From assembly GCF_002021565.1 (NCBI RefSeq), contig NZ_MSZX01000001.1, positions 124,027-188,026 on the forward strand: DNA of 64,000 bases. Reading direction: 5' to 3'. The DNA comes from Paenibacillus selenitireducens. Its GTDB lineage: Bacteria; Bacillota; Bacilli; Paenibacillales; Paenibacillaceae. Below the pieces are notes generated by a model. It made no database searches and was not told the origin of the DNA. It saw only the letters and a program-made list of their open reading frames with translations. A program made the translations under genes and the position numbers. Positions 18,847-27,833 of this stretch are shown piece after piece; the first letter of the stretch is position 1, and each line of letters starts with the position of its first letter.

Positions 18847-18994
18847 TTTCTTCGAATCCTCCATCCCATTGACTTGAATCCATGATACCACAGACGCAGC
18901 GCAACTTCTTAAAAATGGGTTATTTTTAATTTCTACTATGTTATTATAGAGTGGATGGGTAAAATAGGAACTTCGTGAATCAGGAGAGGGGCTA

Positions 18995-20560
18995 ATGGCT
19001 AACATGCAGCATTTTGAAGAGAGTGTGTACCAGTTAATTGTTGAAACTTCGACGAATTTGCCAGCTGATGTGCGCCGTGCGGTGAAGGCAGCGCGTGAGG
19101 CGGAAGATCAAGCAACTCGTGCAGGAATCGCTTTATCGACGATTGCTCAGAATATCGAGATGGCCGAATGTAATGTATCGCCGATTTGCCAAGATACGGG
19201 CATGCCGACATTTATCGTGCATACCCCCGTTGGAGCGAACCAAATCGTTATGAAACAGCAAATTAAAAGTGCGATTCAACGTGCTACGAAAAATGGTAAG
19301 CTGCGCCCCAATTCCGTGGATTCCTTAACGGGGGCCAACTCCGGAGATAATATTGGACCGGGTGTGCCTGTGATTCATTTTGAACAATGGGAGAAAGATA
19401 TCATCGATATTCGTCTTATTCTCAAAGGCGGCGGTTGTGAGAATAAGAATATTCAATATAGCTTGCCTGCGGAGATCGAAGGATTAGGCAAAGCAGGTCG
19501 GGATCTCGACGGGATCCGCAAGTGTATTATGCATGCGGTATACCAAGCGCAAGGCCAAGGCTGCAGCGCGGGATTCATTGGCGTAGGAATTGGCGGAGAT
19601 CGCACAACGGGGTACGAGCTGGCTAAACATCAATTATTCCGCAAGGTGAATGATGTGAACCCGAATGAAGATTTAGCGAAGTTAGAAGCGTATATTGTGG
19701 AGAATGCGAATAAGCTAGGCATCGGAACGATGGGCTTTGGAGGACAGGTTACCCTGCTGGGGTGTAAAGTCGGAGCCATGGATCGTCTTCCAGCGAGTTT
19801 CTTCGTATCCGTTGCGTACAACTGCTGGGCATACCGTCGTCAAGGTGTGTTAATACAAGCAGATACAGGCGAGATTCAAGAATGGATATATGAGCAAGGT
19901 ACGGATGAGGCCATGCAAGATTCTTCAACAGGAGCCGTGGAAGCTGCAGCAGGCGAAGCAGAGCAAGCGAATAGCGAACGTCGTGAAGTTATTCTGACCA
20001 CACCGATTACGGAAGAACAAATTCGTTCACTCCGTGTAGGCGATGTCGTTGTCATTAACGGTGAAATGCATACCGGTCGCGATGCGCTGCACAAATATTT
20101 AATGGATCATGATGCTCCTGTCGATTTGAATGGTGCTGTCATCTACCACTGCGGACCCGTGATGTTAAAGGATGAAGAAGGCTGGCATGTCAAGGCGGCA
20201 GGTCCTACGACGAGTATTCGCGAGGAGCCTTACCAAAGCGATATCATTAAAAAATTCGGTATTCGTGCGGTCATTGGTAAAGGCGGCATGGGACCGAAGA
20301 CGTTAGCAGGATTGAAAGAACATGGTGCGGTCTACTTGAATGCCATCGGCGGTGCTGCTCAATATTATGCAGCGTGCTTGAACAAAGTGAATGGCGTCGA
20401 TTTCATGGAGTTCGGCATTCCAGAAGCGATGTGGCATTTGCAGGTGGAGGGCTTTGCGGCGATCGTGACGATGGATTCCCATGGCAACAGCTTACATGCA
20501 GATGTCGAACAGGATTCACTGACAAAGTTATCCCAGTTCAAGGATCCGGTGTTCAAATAA
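18995..20560 (+). CDS. Fumarate hydratase, class I (iron-sulfur, fused type)
   Basis: Hydrates fumarate to malate using a [4Fe-4S] cluster. The 521 residues combine the alpha region (1 to about 300) and the beta swivel domain (about 335-510). Likely cluster cysteines lie in SPICQDTG, KGGGCENKN and GQGCSAGFIG. The beta region begins ITTEEQIRSL-like (TPITEEQIRSLRVGD) and contains GPTTSIREEP and IGKGGMGPKT. GGAGAGG precedes ATG. It adds another TCA step close to citZ-icd-mdh. The linker around residues 305-330 is Ala/Glu-rich. Confidence 0.95.
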   Translation: MANMQHFEESVYQLIVETSTNLPADVRRAVKAAREAEDQATRAGIALSTIAQNIEMAECNVSPICQDTGMPTFIVHTPVGANQIVMKQQIKSAIQRATKNGKLRPNSVDSLTGANSGDNIGPGVPVIHFEQWEKDIIDIRLILKGGGCENKNIQYSLPAEIEGLGKAGRDLDGIRKCIMHAVYQAQGQGCSAGFIGVGIGGDRTTGYELAKHQLFRKVNDVNPNEDLAKLEAYIVENANKLGIGTMGFGGQVTLLGCKVGAMDRLPASFFVSVAYNCWAYRRQGVLIQADTGEIQEWIYEQGTDEAMQDSSTGAVEAAAGEAEQANSERREVILTTPITEEQIRSLRVGDVVVINGEMHTGRDALHKYLMDHDAPVDLNGAVIYHCGPVMLKDEEGWHVKAAGPTTSIREEPYQSDIIKKFGIRAVIGKGGMGPKTLAGLKEHGAVYLNAIGGAAQYYAACLNKVNGVDFMEFGIPEAMWHLQVEGFAAIVTMDSHGNSLHADVEQDSLTKLSQFKDPVFK

Positions 20561-20607
20561 TATGCCATCGTTCGGTATTCAATTGAATCATATCACCTAA
20601 GAAGTAT

Positions 20608-20849
20608 ATGTCTCTGATTATCCCCGGCTCTTTGCTGCTGGGGTTTCTTTTTGCGCCATGGCTTTCAAGTGGTGTAGGTACTATTCCGTACTCTTCGGAT
20701 TTTCAACGTTCGTGATGGGCATGGGATGTGGATTGGAACATTAAAAGTGGGTATTTCCTGCGTCAAAGGTTACTTTTATCGCCGTGGTCATGCTCAATGC
20801 CTCCGCGATTGCACCTTACGTGAAAGAATTTTGTCCATGGATATGTTGA
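20608..20849 (+). pseudogene. Decayed membrane transporter, possibly bile acid:sodium symporter family
   Basis: Two frames together read like one protein: SLIIPGSLLLGFLFAPWLSSG from ATG 20608, then after a frameshift near 20680 LFGFSTFVMGMGCGLEH, an in-frame stop at 20742-20744, and WVFPASKVTFIAVVMLNAS. GFSTFVMGMGCGL resembles the conserved FMTFVMALGCG-like helix of BASS-family transporters. A frameshift, a stop and loss of the C-terminus make it a relic. Family assignment is from memory and tentative. Confidence 0.4.
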
Positions 20850-21019
20850 AGTTAATCCCGATGGTTATTCTATTCGTAGCGATGTGTTATCTATTCTCAT
20901 TCAGCAGCCGATGGTCACTTGTTTTCATGCTGTTTACAAAAAATTAACATGGGCGCGGGTAGTCAAAGAAGACGAGTCTAGGTACGATAAGATGTAGACT
21001 CTAACAAAGGATGAGATCC

Positions 21020-22828
21020 ATGAAGAAATTTAAAGTACGCCTTACGATTATTTTTATCGTACTCATCGGATTATCGATGACCATTTCCGGGTTATATATG
21101 GCTCAAATGTTCCAAAAGACGCATATTACAGCCTTGGAAGAAAATATGACCCGGGAAATAAATATTATCAATGATACATTATCTTGGGATCAAGTTGGCA
21201 CACGAGAAGAAGATGAAATGCAGTTTCTTTCGAATGAAGCGTCCCTCCTGAGTAAATCGTCGGGTGCTCGCGTTACATTTATTCGTCAAGACGGAAAAGT
21301 ATTGGGCGATTCGGACCACACGCCGAACACGATGGACAATCATTTGAATCGTCTGGAAATTGTGAAGGCGAAAGAAAAGGGTCTAGGAAGTGAAATCCGC
21401 TACAGTAATACCTTGCATGAAAATATGCTCTATGTTGCCGTGCCGATCTCCAATACGCCGCATTTTGAAGGGTATATTCGGTTAGCCATGAGCATTTCCA
21501 AGGTGGAGCATAGTATCCGTTCACTGTGGTTTGTGTTGACCATGGGGTTATTGGTGCTGTTCGTCATCGCAGGGATCATTAGCTATCGTATTGCTCATAA
21601 TTTAACGCGTCCATTGGAAAAAATAACGAGAGTTGCGAATCAAATTTCTCATATGAATTATCGGTCTCGCGTAGATATTAAAAATAAAGATGAAATCGGA
21701 CAATTGGGTATTGCAATAAATACGATGGCAGATAGCCTGCAAGTTCAAATGAATCAAATTCATGAGAATGAAAACCGGTTAAAAAATGTGTTGGAGCATA
21801 TGATAAATGGGATTATTATGGTAGATCCTTCTGGCCGTATTGTTCTCGTGAATAAAATGGCAGAGAATATTCTTGGCATTGAGACCAAGCATTTGCTCAG
21901 TCGTCAGTTTTCCGACGTAAAACAACAATATGAAATGATTAAGCTCATCAAGGAAGGCTTGGATAAGAAAGAATTACTGCGGGATGAGGTCACCATCTAT
22001 TTCCCAGAGGAACGATTGTTAGAAGTGAATGTTGTGCCGATGTTCTGGGAAGAGGAAGAAGAGGATTTCGGCGGTATTCTGGTACTGATGCAGGATCTAT
22101 CTGCGATTCGTCGCCTGGAACGAATGCGCAGCGAATTTGTTGCGAACGTGTCGCATGAGCTGAAGACGCCGATCGCCGCGGTGAAGGGATTTGCTGAGAC
22201 CCTGTTAAGCGGTGCGGTGAGTGATCCCAATACGGCCAATTCGTTCCTCCAAATTATTTATGATGAGAGTGAGCGCCTCAACCGTCTGATTGGGGACATT
22301 CTGGAATTGTCCAAAATCGAGTCCAAGCGGGTTCCACTTCAATTCTCGCCGGTTGAGCTTCATAGCTTTGTGGGATCTACGGTGGACGTACTTCGAACAG
22401 AGGCTGGGAAGAAGCAGATCGATCTGCAAGTGTCTGTCCCAGAGCAGTTATATGCGGAAGCGGATGAAGATCGGCTTCGTCAGATTATCCTGAACCTCGT
22501 CTCGAACGGAATCAACTATACGCCAGATGGCGGACTTGTAAAAGTCATCTTGGAGCCCATGGACATGACGGATGACGGTGATTACGAGAAAATTCGCCTG
22601 ATCATATCGGATACCGGGATTGGAATACCCAAAGCGGATTTACCGCGGATTTTTGAACGGTTCTATCGCGTCGATAAAGCAAGATCAAGAAGTTCAGGCG
22701 GCACTGGGTTGGGATTATCCATTGTAAAGCATCTGGTTGATTCCCATGAGGGAACGATTCGCGTGGAGAGTGAAATTGGCGTGGGTACGCGGTTTATCAT
22801 TGAAATTCCTGTGGTTCATGAGCAATAA
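21020..22828 (+). CDS. phoR: Phosphate-regulon sensor histidine kinase
   Basis: Membrane sensor that phosphorylates PhoP under phosphate starvation; about 602 residues from ATG 21020, eight bases after AAGGA (ATG 21011 overlaps that site). Order: helix 1 (9-27), extracytoplasmic domain, helix 2 (about 170-192), HAMP (about 193-245), PAS (about 255-355), HisKA with SHELKTP and the phosphorylated His, then an HATPase with NGINYTPDGG, DTGIGIP and GTGLGLSIVKH. It precedes phoP, the reverse of the usual Bacillus order, and lies upstream of pst genes with PHO boxes. WalK is a possible confusion, but the neighbourhood favours PhoR. Confidence 0.88.
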   Translation: MKKFKVRLTIIFIVLIGLSMTISGLYMAQMFQKTHITALEENMTREINIINDTLSWDQVGTREEDEMQFLSNEASLLSKSSGARVTFIRQDGKVLGDSDHTPNTMDNHLNRLEIVKAKEKGLGSEIRYSNTLHENMLYVAVPISNTPHFEGYIRLAMSISKVEHSIRSLWFVLTMGLLVLFVIAGIISYRIAHNLTRPLEKITRVANQISHMNYRSRVDIKNKDEIGQLGIAINTMADSLQVQMNQIHENENRLKNVLEHMINGIIMVDPSGRIVLVNKMAENILGIETKHLLSRQFSDVKQQYEMIKLIKEGLDKKELLRDEVTIYFPEERLLEVNVVPMFWEEEEEDFGGILVLMQDLSAIRRLERMRSEFVANVSHELKTPIAAVKGFAETLLSGAVSDPNTANSFLQIIYDESERLNRLIGDILELSKIESKRVPLQFSPVELHSFVGSTVDVLRTEAGKKQIDLQVSVPEQLYAEADEDRLRQIILNLVSNGINYTPDGGLVKVILEPMDMTDDGDYEKIRLIISDTGIGIPKADLPRIFERFYRVDKARSRSSGGTGLGLSIVKHLVDSHEGTIRVESEIGVGTRFIIEIPVVHEQ

Positions 22829-22878
22829 CATATAGATTTGAGGTGTAATATGGAAATGGTTAAATTTTTTCACGCCTA

Positions 22879-22921
22879 TTTACAAAATATTTACACCAAG
22901 TTTACAATCTAGTGGTATGAT
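22879..22921 (+). promoter_or_regulatory. PHO-box promoter of phoP
   Basis: Three identical TTTACA hexamers at 22879, 22890 and 22901 repeat with exact 11-bp spacing, the PhoP-binding pattern. TATGAT at 22916-22921 follows nine bases after the last. phoP starts at 22974. This indicates separate, autoregulated transcription of phoP in addition to any readthrough from phoR. Confidence 0.85.
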
Positions 22922-22973
22922 TAGTTTGTTATTTGAGATCGGACTGTGCTTTTAAGGGAGGTTATGCATATAC

Positions 22974-23699
22974 ATGTCGCAAAAAATATTAATTATAGAG
23001 GACGAGCCCACATTAGCTCGATTGTTGTCATATAACTTGTCGCAAGATAGCTATGAAGTGACGGTTGTTGATCATGGCACGGAGGGACTACAGGCTGCCT
23101 TACAGAAAATTTTTGACCTGATTATTTTGGATATCATGCTTCCTGGAATGAACGGATTTGAAATTCTAACGAAAATTCGCCAAGCAGGGATACGTACACC
23201 CATTGTAATTCTTACAGCGCGTAATGCGGAGGAAGAAGTCGTTCAAGGCTTGAAGCATGGTGCCGATGATTATATTACAAAACCATTTGGTGTCGCTGAA
23301 CTTCTAGCTCGGGTATCTGCCGTGCTTCGGCGCACGTCTAGCGATGATGCTTCATTGACGCAATCCAACACCAAGGAAAATGTCATAACGGCAGGCGAGC
23401 TGCTTATTTATCCGGAGAAATATGAAGTGGTACTGCATGGGGAAGTGATTCCGCTTCGACCGAAGGAATTTGAAGTACTTCTCTATCTTGTACAGCGTCC
23501 GGGCATGGTCATTACAAGGGACGATCTTATGAATGTCGTCTGGGGCTTTGATTATATCGGCGGTCAGCGTACGGTAGATGTGCATGTCAGCTCACTTCGC
23601 AAGAAGTTGGAGATGAACCAGCAATCCGTCCAGATTGACTCGATCCGAGGTGTAGGCTACAAACTCGTTCTTAATAAAAAACTGAGTGTTCAACGTTAA
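22974..23699 (+). CDS. phoP: Phosphate-regulon response regulator, OmpR family
   Basis: DNA-binding partner of PhoR; 241 residues. Receiver domain 1-120: acidic pocket EDEP, phospho-acceptor Asp in LIILDIMLPG, Thr in VILTA, Lys in ITKPFG. A winged-helix output domain (about 145-235) contains LRPKEFEVLLYLV and RTVDVHVSSLRKKLE. Its promoter carries three perfect PHO hexamers. It is followed by a bidirectional terminator shared with the convergent cyd operon. Confidence 0.92.
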   Translation: MSQKILIIEDEPTLARLLSYNLSQDSYEVTVVDHGTEGLQAALQKIFDLIILDIMLPGMNGFEILTKIRQAGIRTPIVILTARNAEEEVVQGLKHGADDYITKPFGVAELLARVSAVLRRTSSDDASLTQSNTKENVITAGELLIYPEKYEVVLHGEVIPLRPKEFEVLLYLVQRPGMVITRDDLMNVVWGFDYIGGQRTVDVHVSSLRKKLEMNQQSVQIDSIRGVGYKLVLNKKLSVQR

Positions 23700-23712
23700 T
23701 TCTGAATATAAA

Positions 23713-23750
23713 AACAAGCCCAACGCCTGTGCGTTGGGCTTGTTTGTTTT
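23713..23750. terminator. Bidirectional terminator between phoP and cydS
   Basis: AACAAGCCCAACGC pairs with GCGTTGGGCTTGTT around CTGT. T-rich sequence follows on the plus side and A-rich sequence precedes it, so it can end both phoP and the minus-strand cyd operon. It overlaps the last two bases of the cydS stop. Confidence 0.9.
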
Positions 23751-23850
23751 AGGTGTGATCTTCTTTGGCAATCGTTCCCCACCAGAACAAGACAAAGATC
23801 GCACAAAAGAGAATCAAAAAAGGCGCACAGAAGAGAAGGAAAATCTCCAT
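23749..23850 (-). CDS. cydS: Cytochrome bd small subunit CydS, 33 aa
   Basis: A 33-residue single-helix protein that fits the CydS family, the third subunit found in Gram-positive bd oxidases. It starts MEIFLLFCAPFLILFC, has one hydrophobic helix to about residue 24, and ends in a charged tail KEDHT. GGAGG lies ten bases before ATG, 22 bases after the cydB stop, so it is the last gene of cydABS. Length, topology, the F-x-x-x-AP motif and position all match. It is easily missed by gene finders. Confidence 0.8.
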   Translation of the reverse strand: MEIFLLFCAPFLILFCAIFVLFWWGTIAKEDHT

Positions 23851-23872
23851 GGCTCAAATACCTCCGAATACG

Positions 23873-24895
23873 TCATTTTTTGCTGTACTTTCCGCGAACA
23901 TATTGTGCATCGAATAGAAATAAACGCAAGAGAAGATAGAGGGAAGGTACCAATACGACGAGTCCCAAGAGAAAGACGATGATCAGCGCAAGCGCCATCG
24001 CGTGATTGGTGAAGTGATCGTGCACCGTCAAATAGGGGACGAGAAGATAAGGCAGATGCGACTTCCCATAGCCAAAGAAAGCAAAGAAATACTGCAACAT
24101 CACGAAGAGGAACGAAAATCGCAGTTTACCCGGCTTCCATACGAGATATACGGCAATGGCATAACAAATGAACGAAGCAATGAAGAACCAGGCATTGTCC
24201 ACCATCTTATTGAAATGCTCCAAGTTATGCTGCCGAATGGCGAAGAATACCCATAAGCTGCTTAGGATGGTCGGAATTGCCCAGAAGAGCGCATAACGCC
24301 GCAATATATGCAGGGCACCTTCATCCTGAGCTTTGCCTGCATAATACGATAAGAACATCGCGGATATGTACAACACGCTGACAATGGCGAGGACAACGAC
24401 AGACCAAGAATATCCGCTGGTAAATAGCTTATGATAGTCCAGCGACACGACGCCGTTGGTCTCTGTGATGTACCCGCCTTCTGACAGCGTAAGTACGGTG
24501 GATAGCGAAGCGGGGATTAACAGTCCGCTTACACCATACAAGAACATGTAGAATTTGTTGTTGCGATTCCCGTATTGGCTGAAGACATAGTAGACGCCGC
24601 GTACCGCTAACAGAATGATCGCAATACTTCCCGGGACGAGAAGCGACGTACCGTAGTAATAGGCGGTTTCTGGGAAGAATCCGATAATCCCCACGAAGAA
24701 GAAGACGAGAAAAACATTGGTCACTTCCCACACGGGGGTAAGATACCGTTCAATGATCGGATGTATTTTATGCCGCTTGCCCGTCAATACGCTAAAGAAG
24801 CTGTAGAATCCGGCTCCAAAATCCACGGAAGCAACGATTAAGTACCCGTATAAAAAAATCCACAGCACCGTAATCCCTAAAATTTCATAGCTCAT
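23873..24895 (-). CDS. cydB: Cytochrome bd ubiquinol oxidase subunit II
   Basis: Membrane partner of CydA in the terminal quinol oxidase; 340 residues with about nine helices, the size of Bacillus CydB/YthB. It begins ILGITVLWIFLYGYLIVASVDFGAGF, the family signature for helix 1. It starts three bases after the cydA stop, so the genes are coupled. No cydCD assembly transporter lies in the window. High-affinity oxidase next to phosphate genes has no evident functional link. Confidence 0.93.
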   Translation of the reverse strand: MSYEILGITVLWIFLYGYLIVASVDFGAGFYSFFSVLTGKRHKIHPIIERYLTPVWEVTNVFLVFFFVGIIGFFPETAYYYGTSLLVPGSIAIILLAVRGVYYVFSQYGNRNNKFYMFLYGVSGLLIPASLSTVLTLSEGGYITETNGVVSLDYHKLFTSGYSWSVVVLAIVSVLYISAMFLSYYAGKAQDEGALHILRRYALFWAIPTILSSLWVFFAIRQHNLEHFNKMVDNAWFFIASFICYAIAVYLVWKPGKLRFSFLFVMLQYFFAFFGYGKSHLPYLLVPYLTVHDHFTNHAMALALIIVFLLGLVVLVPSLYLLLRLFLFDAQYVRGKYSKK

Positions 24896-24898
24896 ATC

Positions 24899-26248
24899 TT
24901 ACACCCCCTTTAGGCTTTTTAATTCTTCTTCCGCTGGATTGTTCTTGAACATTCTGCGCAGAATGAGCGCGCTGCTGAGTCCAAGTACGAAGTATAAGGC
25001 GACAAAGAGCCACAGCATGATGTCGACTTGACCTGACTTGGTTGCTCCTTCAGCCGTTTTCATAAAACCAACAAGAATCCAGGGCTGCCGACCAACCTCG
25101 GTATATATCCAGCCTGCTTCGATGGAGAGGACCGAGAGCGGTGCACCAACAATGATCAAGGATAGTAAATATTTATTGAGCGGTTTTACATCCCCGCTAG
25201 CTCGTTTGCGTTTACGGACCGCGATAACGAACCATACACCAATCACGAAGAGCAGCATCCCGATGGATACCATGAGATCGAACATATAGTGAATCCACAG
25301 CGGCGGCTGAAGTTCTTTGGGTGTCTCATTGAGCCCAATGACTTCGGAATTCGGCAGGCCGTGAGCCAGAATACTGAGCGCAAACGGAATACGCAGGGCA
25401 TAACGGATGTTGTGTTCACGATCGATCACACCGCCTACAATTAACGGCGCTTGACGTTCTGTCTCAAAGTGCCATTCCCCAGCAGCAAGCTTTTCCGGCT
25501 GATATGCAGCCAGATATTTTCCCGATAAGTCACCGATTAATATGGTTGCAAGCGAGAAGATAAGCCCTGCGACCATCGTGACTTTGAGCGCTTTTTTGTA
25601 ATACACATGGTTACGTCCCTTCAACAAGGCCATAGCTGACATTGCGCCAAGAATGAAGGCAGCTGTGACATATGCGGTTACGAGCACATGGGCGACTTTC
25701 GTCGGCATGGATGCGGTAAACATCGCGACGAGCGGTTGAATATCTGTCAGCTTACCATTTTCAGCAATGTTGAATCCTCTTGGGGTATTCATGAAGGCAT
25801 TCACACATGTAATGAAAAACGCGGAACCCGATGAACCGATAACCACGGGAATGAGCAGCAGGAAGTGCTGCATCGGATTTTTGAATCGATTCCAGGTGTA
25901 CAAGTAAATACCTAAGAAGATCGCCTCGATAAAAAAAGCGAAGGTCTCCATGAATAGCGGCAACGCGATCGATTGCCCTGCCACTTGCATGAAGCTTGGC
26001 CACAATAAGCTCAATTGAAGCCCGATGGCTGTACCTGTAACAACCCCTACAGCAACCGTGATCGTATACCCCCGGGCCCATCGACGGGCCATTAACAAAT
26101 AGTGAGGATCCTTACGCTTAATTCCCATCCACTCTGCGAGTGCAATAAACATAGGGATACCTACGCCAATTGTGGCAAAAATAATGTGGAATGCGAGTGT
26201 AATCGCTGTAAGCATACGACTATAAATGACCGGATCATAATGATTCAT
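24899..26248 (-). CDS. cydA: Cytochrome bd ubiquinol oxidase subunit I
   Basis: Haem-bearing subunit that oxidises quinol and reduces oxygen; 449 residues. ATG 26248 is seven bases after GGAGG; GTG 26251 directly before it is less likely. The haem ligand His is in LAFHIIFATIG and the conserved GRQPW segment is present near the C-terminus. The Q-loop is short, as in Gram-positive enzymes. It forms an operon with a 41-aa upstream protein, cydB and cydS. Confidence 0.95.
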   Translation of the reverse strand: MNHYDPVIYSRMLTAITLAFHIIFATIGVGIPMFIALAEWMGIKRKDPHYLLMARRWARGYTITVAVGVVTGTAIGLQLSLLWPSFMQVAGQSIALPLFMETFAFFIEAIFLGIYLYTWNRFKNPMQHFLLLIPVVIGSSGSAFFITCVNAFMNTPRGFNIAENGKLTDIQPLVAMFTASMPTKVAHVLVTAYVTAAFILGAMSAMALLKGRNHVYYKKALKVTMVAGLIFSLATILIGDLSGKYLAAYQPEKLAAGEWHFETERQAPLIVGGVIDREHNIRYALRIPFALSILAHGLPNSEVIGLNETPKELQPPLWIHYMFDLMVSIGMLLFVIGVWFVIAVRKRKRASGDVKPLNKYLLSLIIVGAPLSVLSIEAGWIYTEVGRQPWILVGFMKTAEGATKSGQVDIMLWLFVALYFVLGLSSALILRRMFKNNPAEEELKSLKGV

Positions 26249-26261
26249 CACAAAACCTCCT

Positions 26262-26387
26262 TTACATCAACCATTTCATCACCATGCGAGCTAAGGCAAG
26301 CAGCATAATCGCAGCCACAACTATACAGAGTTTTATGAGCCGTTGTTCTTGTTTTTGGATCGAACTTGTCGATTTTTGTTGCGTCAT
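26262..26387 (-). CDS. Small membrane protein upstream of cydA, 41 aa
   Basis: Unrecognised 41-residue protein. The first 19 residues are polar and Gln-rich (TQQKSTSSIQKQEQR); the rest is one hydrophobic helix CIVVAAIMLLALARMVM, ending KWLM. An AGAGGTG site precedes ATG 26387, and its stop is 13 bases from cydA, whose GGAGG directly follows. It may be an accessory bd subunit or assembly peptide, comparable in size to CydS/CydX, but I know no match. It is not on the usual gene-length scale. Confidence 0.6.
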   Translation of the reverse strand: MTQQKSTSSIQKQEQRLIKLCIVVAAIMLLALARMVMKWLM

Positions 26388-26527
26388 AGTACACCTCTTA
26401 CAAAATTAGGAATTTCATACGGTCGTAATATGCCCAAAGTTTACATTTTTAGTACATAACACAGACATTCATTTAATAGTGGGGTGCTATACTTCGAGTC
26501 AAACGCGAAAGAATGTGAGGAATCCTT

Positions 26528-27718
26528 ATGTCTACCATTACATTAGTCCCTCAAGAAGCTGAAGCAACGACGGGGCCACATCGTTCCGAATCCAGCGTTG
26601 TCAGCCTGCCTAGTCCAAGTCCACTCGTACAGTCAGGTCATGTATCCATACGAAAATTCATCGTCGTACCTACCGTGCTGACACCAACACATACATGTAG
26701 AGAAGTTGTGCAAATGATTAGCCGCGGCATGGAAGGCGAGTGCCTTGTTGTCTGTGATGATACGACAAAGCAGCCGCTCGGGCTGCTGATGAAAGACCGT
26801 TTTTATCGATTTCTCGGCAAAAAATACGGCGCTGATTTGTATTATGAGAAGTCAATTATGAAACTGATGGACACAAAACCGTTGATTGTCGATATTCATC
26901 TGTCACCACAAGAAATGATCGACCGTGCACTGAATCGAGATGAGTTGAACATATACGATTGCGTGATCGTGACTGAACAAGGACGATTTATAGGCATTCT
27001 TACTGTAGGCGTTTTGTTAAAAATATCGCGTATCCTTCAACAGCAAGCAGCTCAGACCCAGTTGAAAACGGCGCGGGGAATGGAGGGGATGATCGATCAA
27101 ATCCATATATCGGTACAGCAAGTGGCGGAAGCCTCGAATCACGGAATGATGCAGTCCGAACATATGGTGGATCTTACATTACAAGGTAAAAATGAGTTGG
27201 ACCAAGTGTCCATTCTCTTTCAGAACATTGCCGAGCAGGCAACCAAACAAGAAAAGCATATTGTAGAGCTTCAGCAGAAGACAAGCTCTGTATCGGATAT
27301 CACGCAATTTATTCGGGATATGGCGGAGCAGAGTAATTTACTGGCGGTCAATGCGACGATTGAAGCGGCAAGAGCCGGTGAGCATGGGAAAGGGTTCGCT
27401 GTCGTAGCAACGGAGATTCGCAAGCTAGCCGATGAGACGAAGCGTTCTGCCCAAGCGATTACGGAGATGATTGCCGAGATTGATACGGCGGTGAAAAGAA
27501 CGGTACGTTATGTGCAAAGCGGACGCGCCGAGACAGGAAATAGCGCCGTGCTGGTCACAGAGGCGAAGGAACGATTCCAAGAGCTGTTCTATGCGGCGGG
27601 GGATCATCGGAAGCAAGTCTACGAAATTCATAATCATGCGAAGGTTGCCGATCATAAGACCAATGAAGTAACACAGTCGATTTCCCACATCGTGGAGCAG
27701 TTAAATAAACCCATCTGA
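26528..27718 (+). CDS. Soluble CBS-pair protein with methyl-accepting signalling domain
   Basis: A 396-residue protein without membrane helices. A CBS pair spans about 35-170 ([18 protein letters not shown]..., and [15 protein letters not shown]), followed by a coiled coil and a chemoreceptor-type signalling hairpin whose tip reads [22 protein letters not shown] pairs bind adenine nucleotides, so it may report energy state or ppGpp-like ligands to chemotaxis kinases. GTGAGGA precedes ATG. It sits alone between cydA (divergent) and pstS. The combination of CBS with an MCP domain in the cytoplasm is uncommon. Confidence 0.85.
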   Translation: MSTITLVPQEAEATTGPHRSESSVVSLPSPSPLVQSGHVSIRKFIVVPTVLTPTHTCREVVQMISRGMEGECLVVCDDTTKQPLGLLMKDRFYRFLGKKYGADLYYEKSIMKLMDTKPLIVDIHLSPQEMIDRALNRDELNIYDCVIVTEQGRFIGILTVGVLLKISRILQQQAAQTQLKTARGMEGMIDQIHISVQQVAEASNHGMMQSEHMVDLTLQGKNELDQVSILFQNIAEQATKQEKHIVELQQKTSSVSDITQFIRDMAEQSNLLAVNATIEAARAGEHGKGFAVVATEIRKLADETKRSAQAITEMIAEIDTAVKRTVRYVQSGRAETGNSAVLVTEAKERFQELFYAAGDHRKQVYEIHNHAKVADHKTNEVTQSISHIVEQLNKPI

Positions 27719-27789
27719 TTTACAAAAAATCAAAATTTACATTCCGTTAACAAATTCAATCAACAAGCTTAACATTCAAACCTTATGAT
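27719..27789 (+). promoter_or_regulatory. PHO-box promoter of pstSCAB-phoU
   Basis: TTTACA (27736), TTAACA (27747) and TTAACA (27769) lie in 11-bp register, and TATGAT (27784-27789) follows nine bases after the last. An extra out-of-phase TTTACA is at 27719. The hexamer-to-TATGAT gap equals that of the phoP promoter, which supports shared PhoP control. Confidence 0.8.
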
Positions 27790-27833
27790 TCAACTATAAA
27801 CATTAACAACACAACCAGAGGAGATGTTATTAC

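Noticed and set aside
20726-20947. 73-codon frame with a hydrophobic end between fum and phoR
   Set aside because: It runs in a different frame from the transporter relic and has no ribosome site, so a real gene is unlikely.
26440-26493. PHO-box-like TTTACA/AGTACA/CAGACA before the CBS-MCP gene
   Set aside because: The spacing is 11 bp, but only one hexamer matches TTWACA, and the distance to TATACT does not match the other two promoters.
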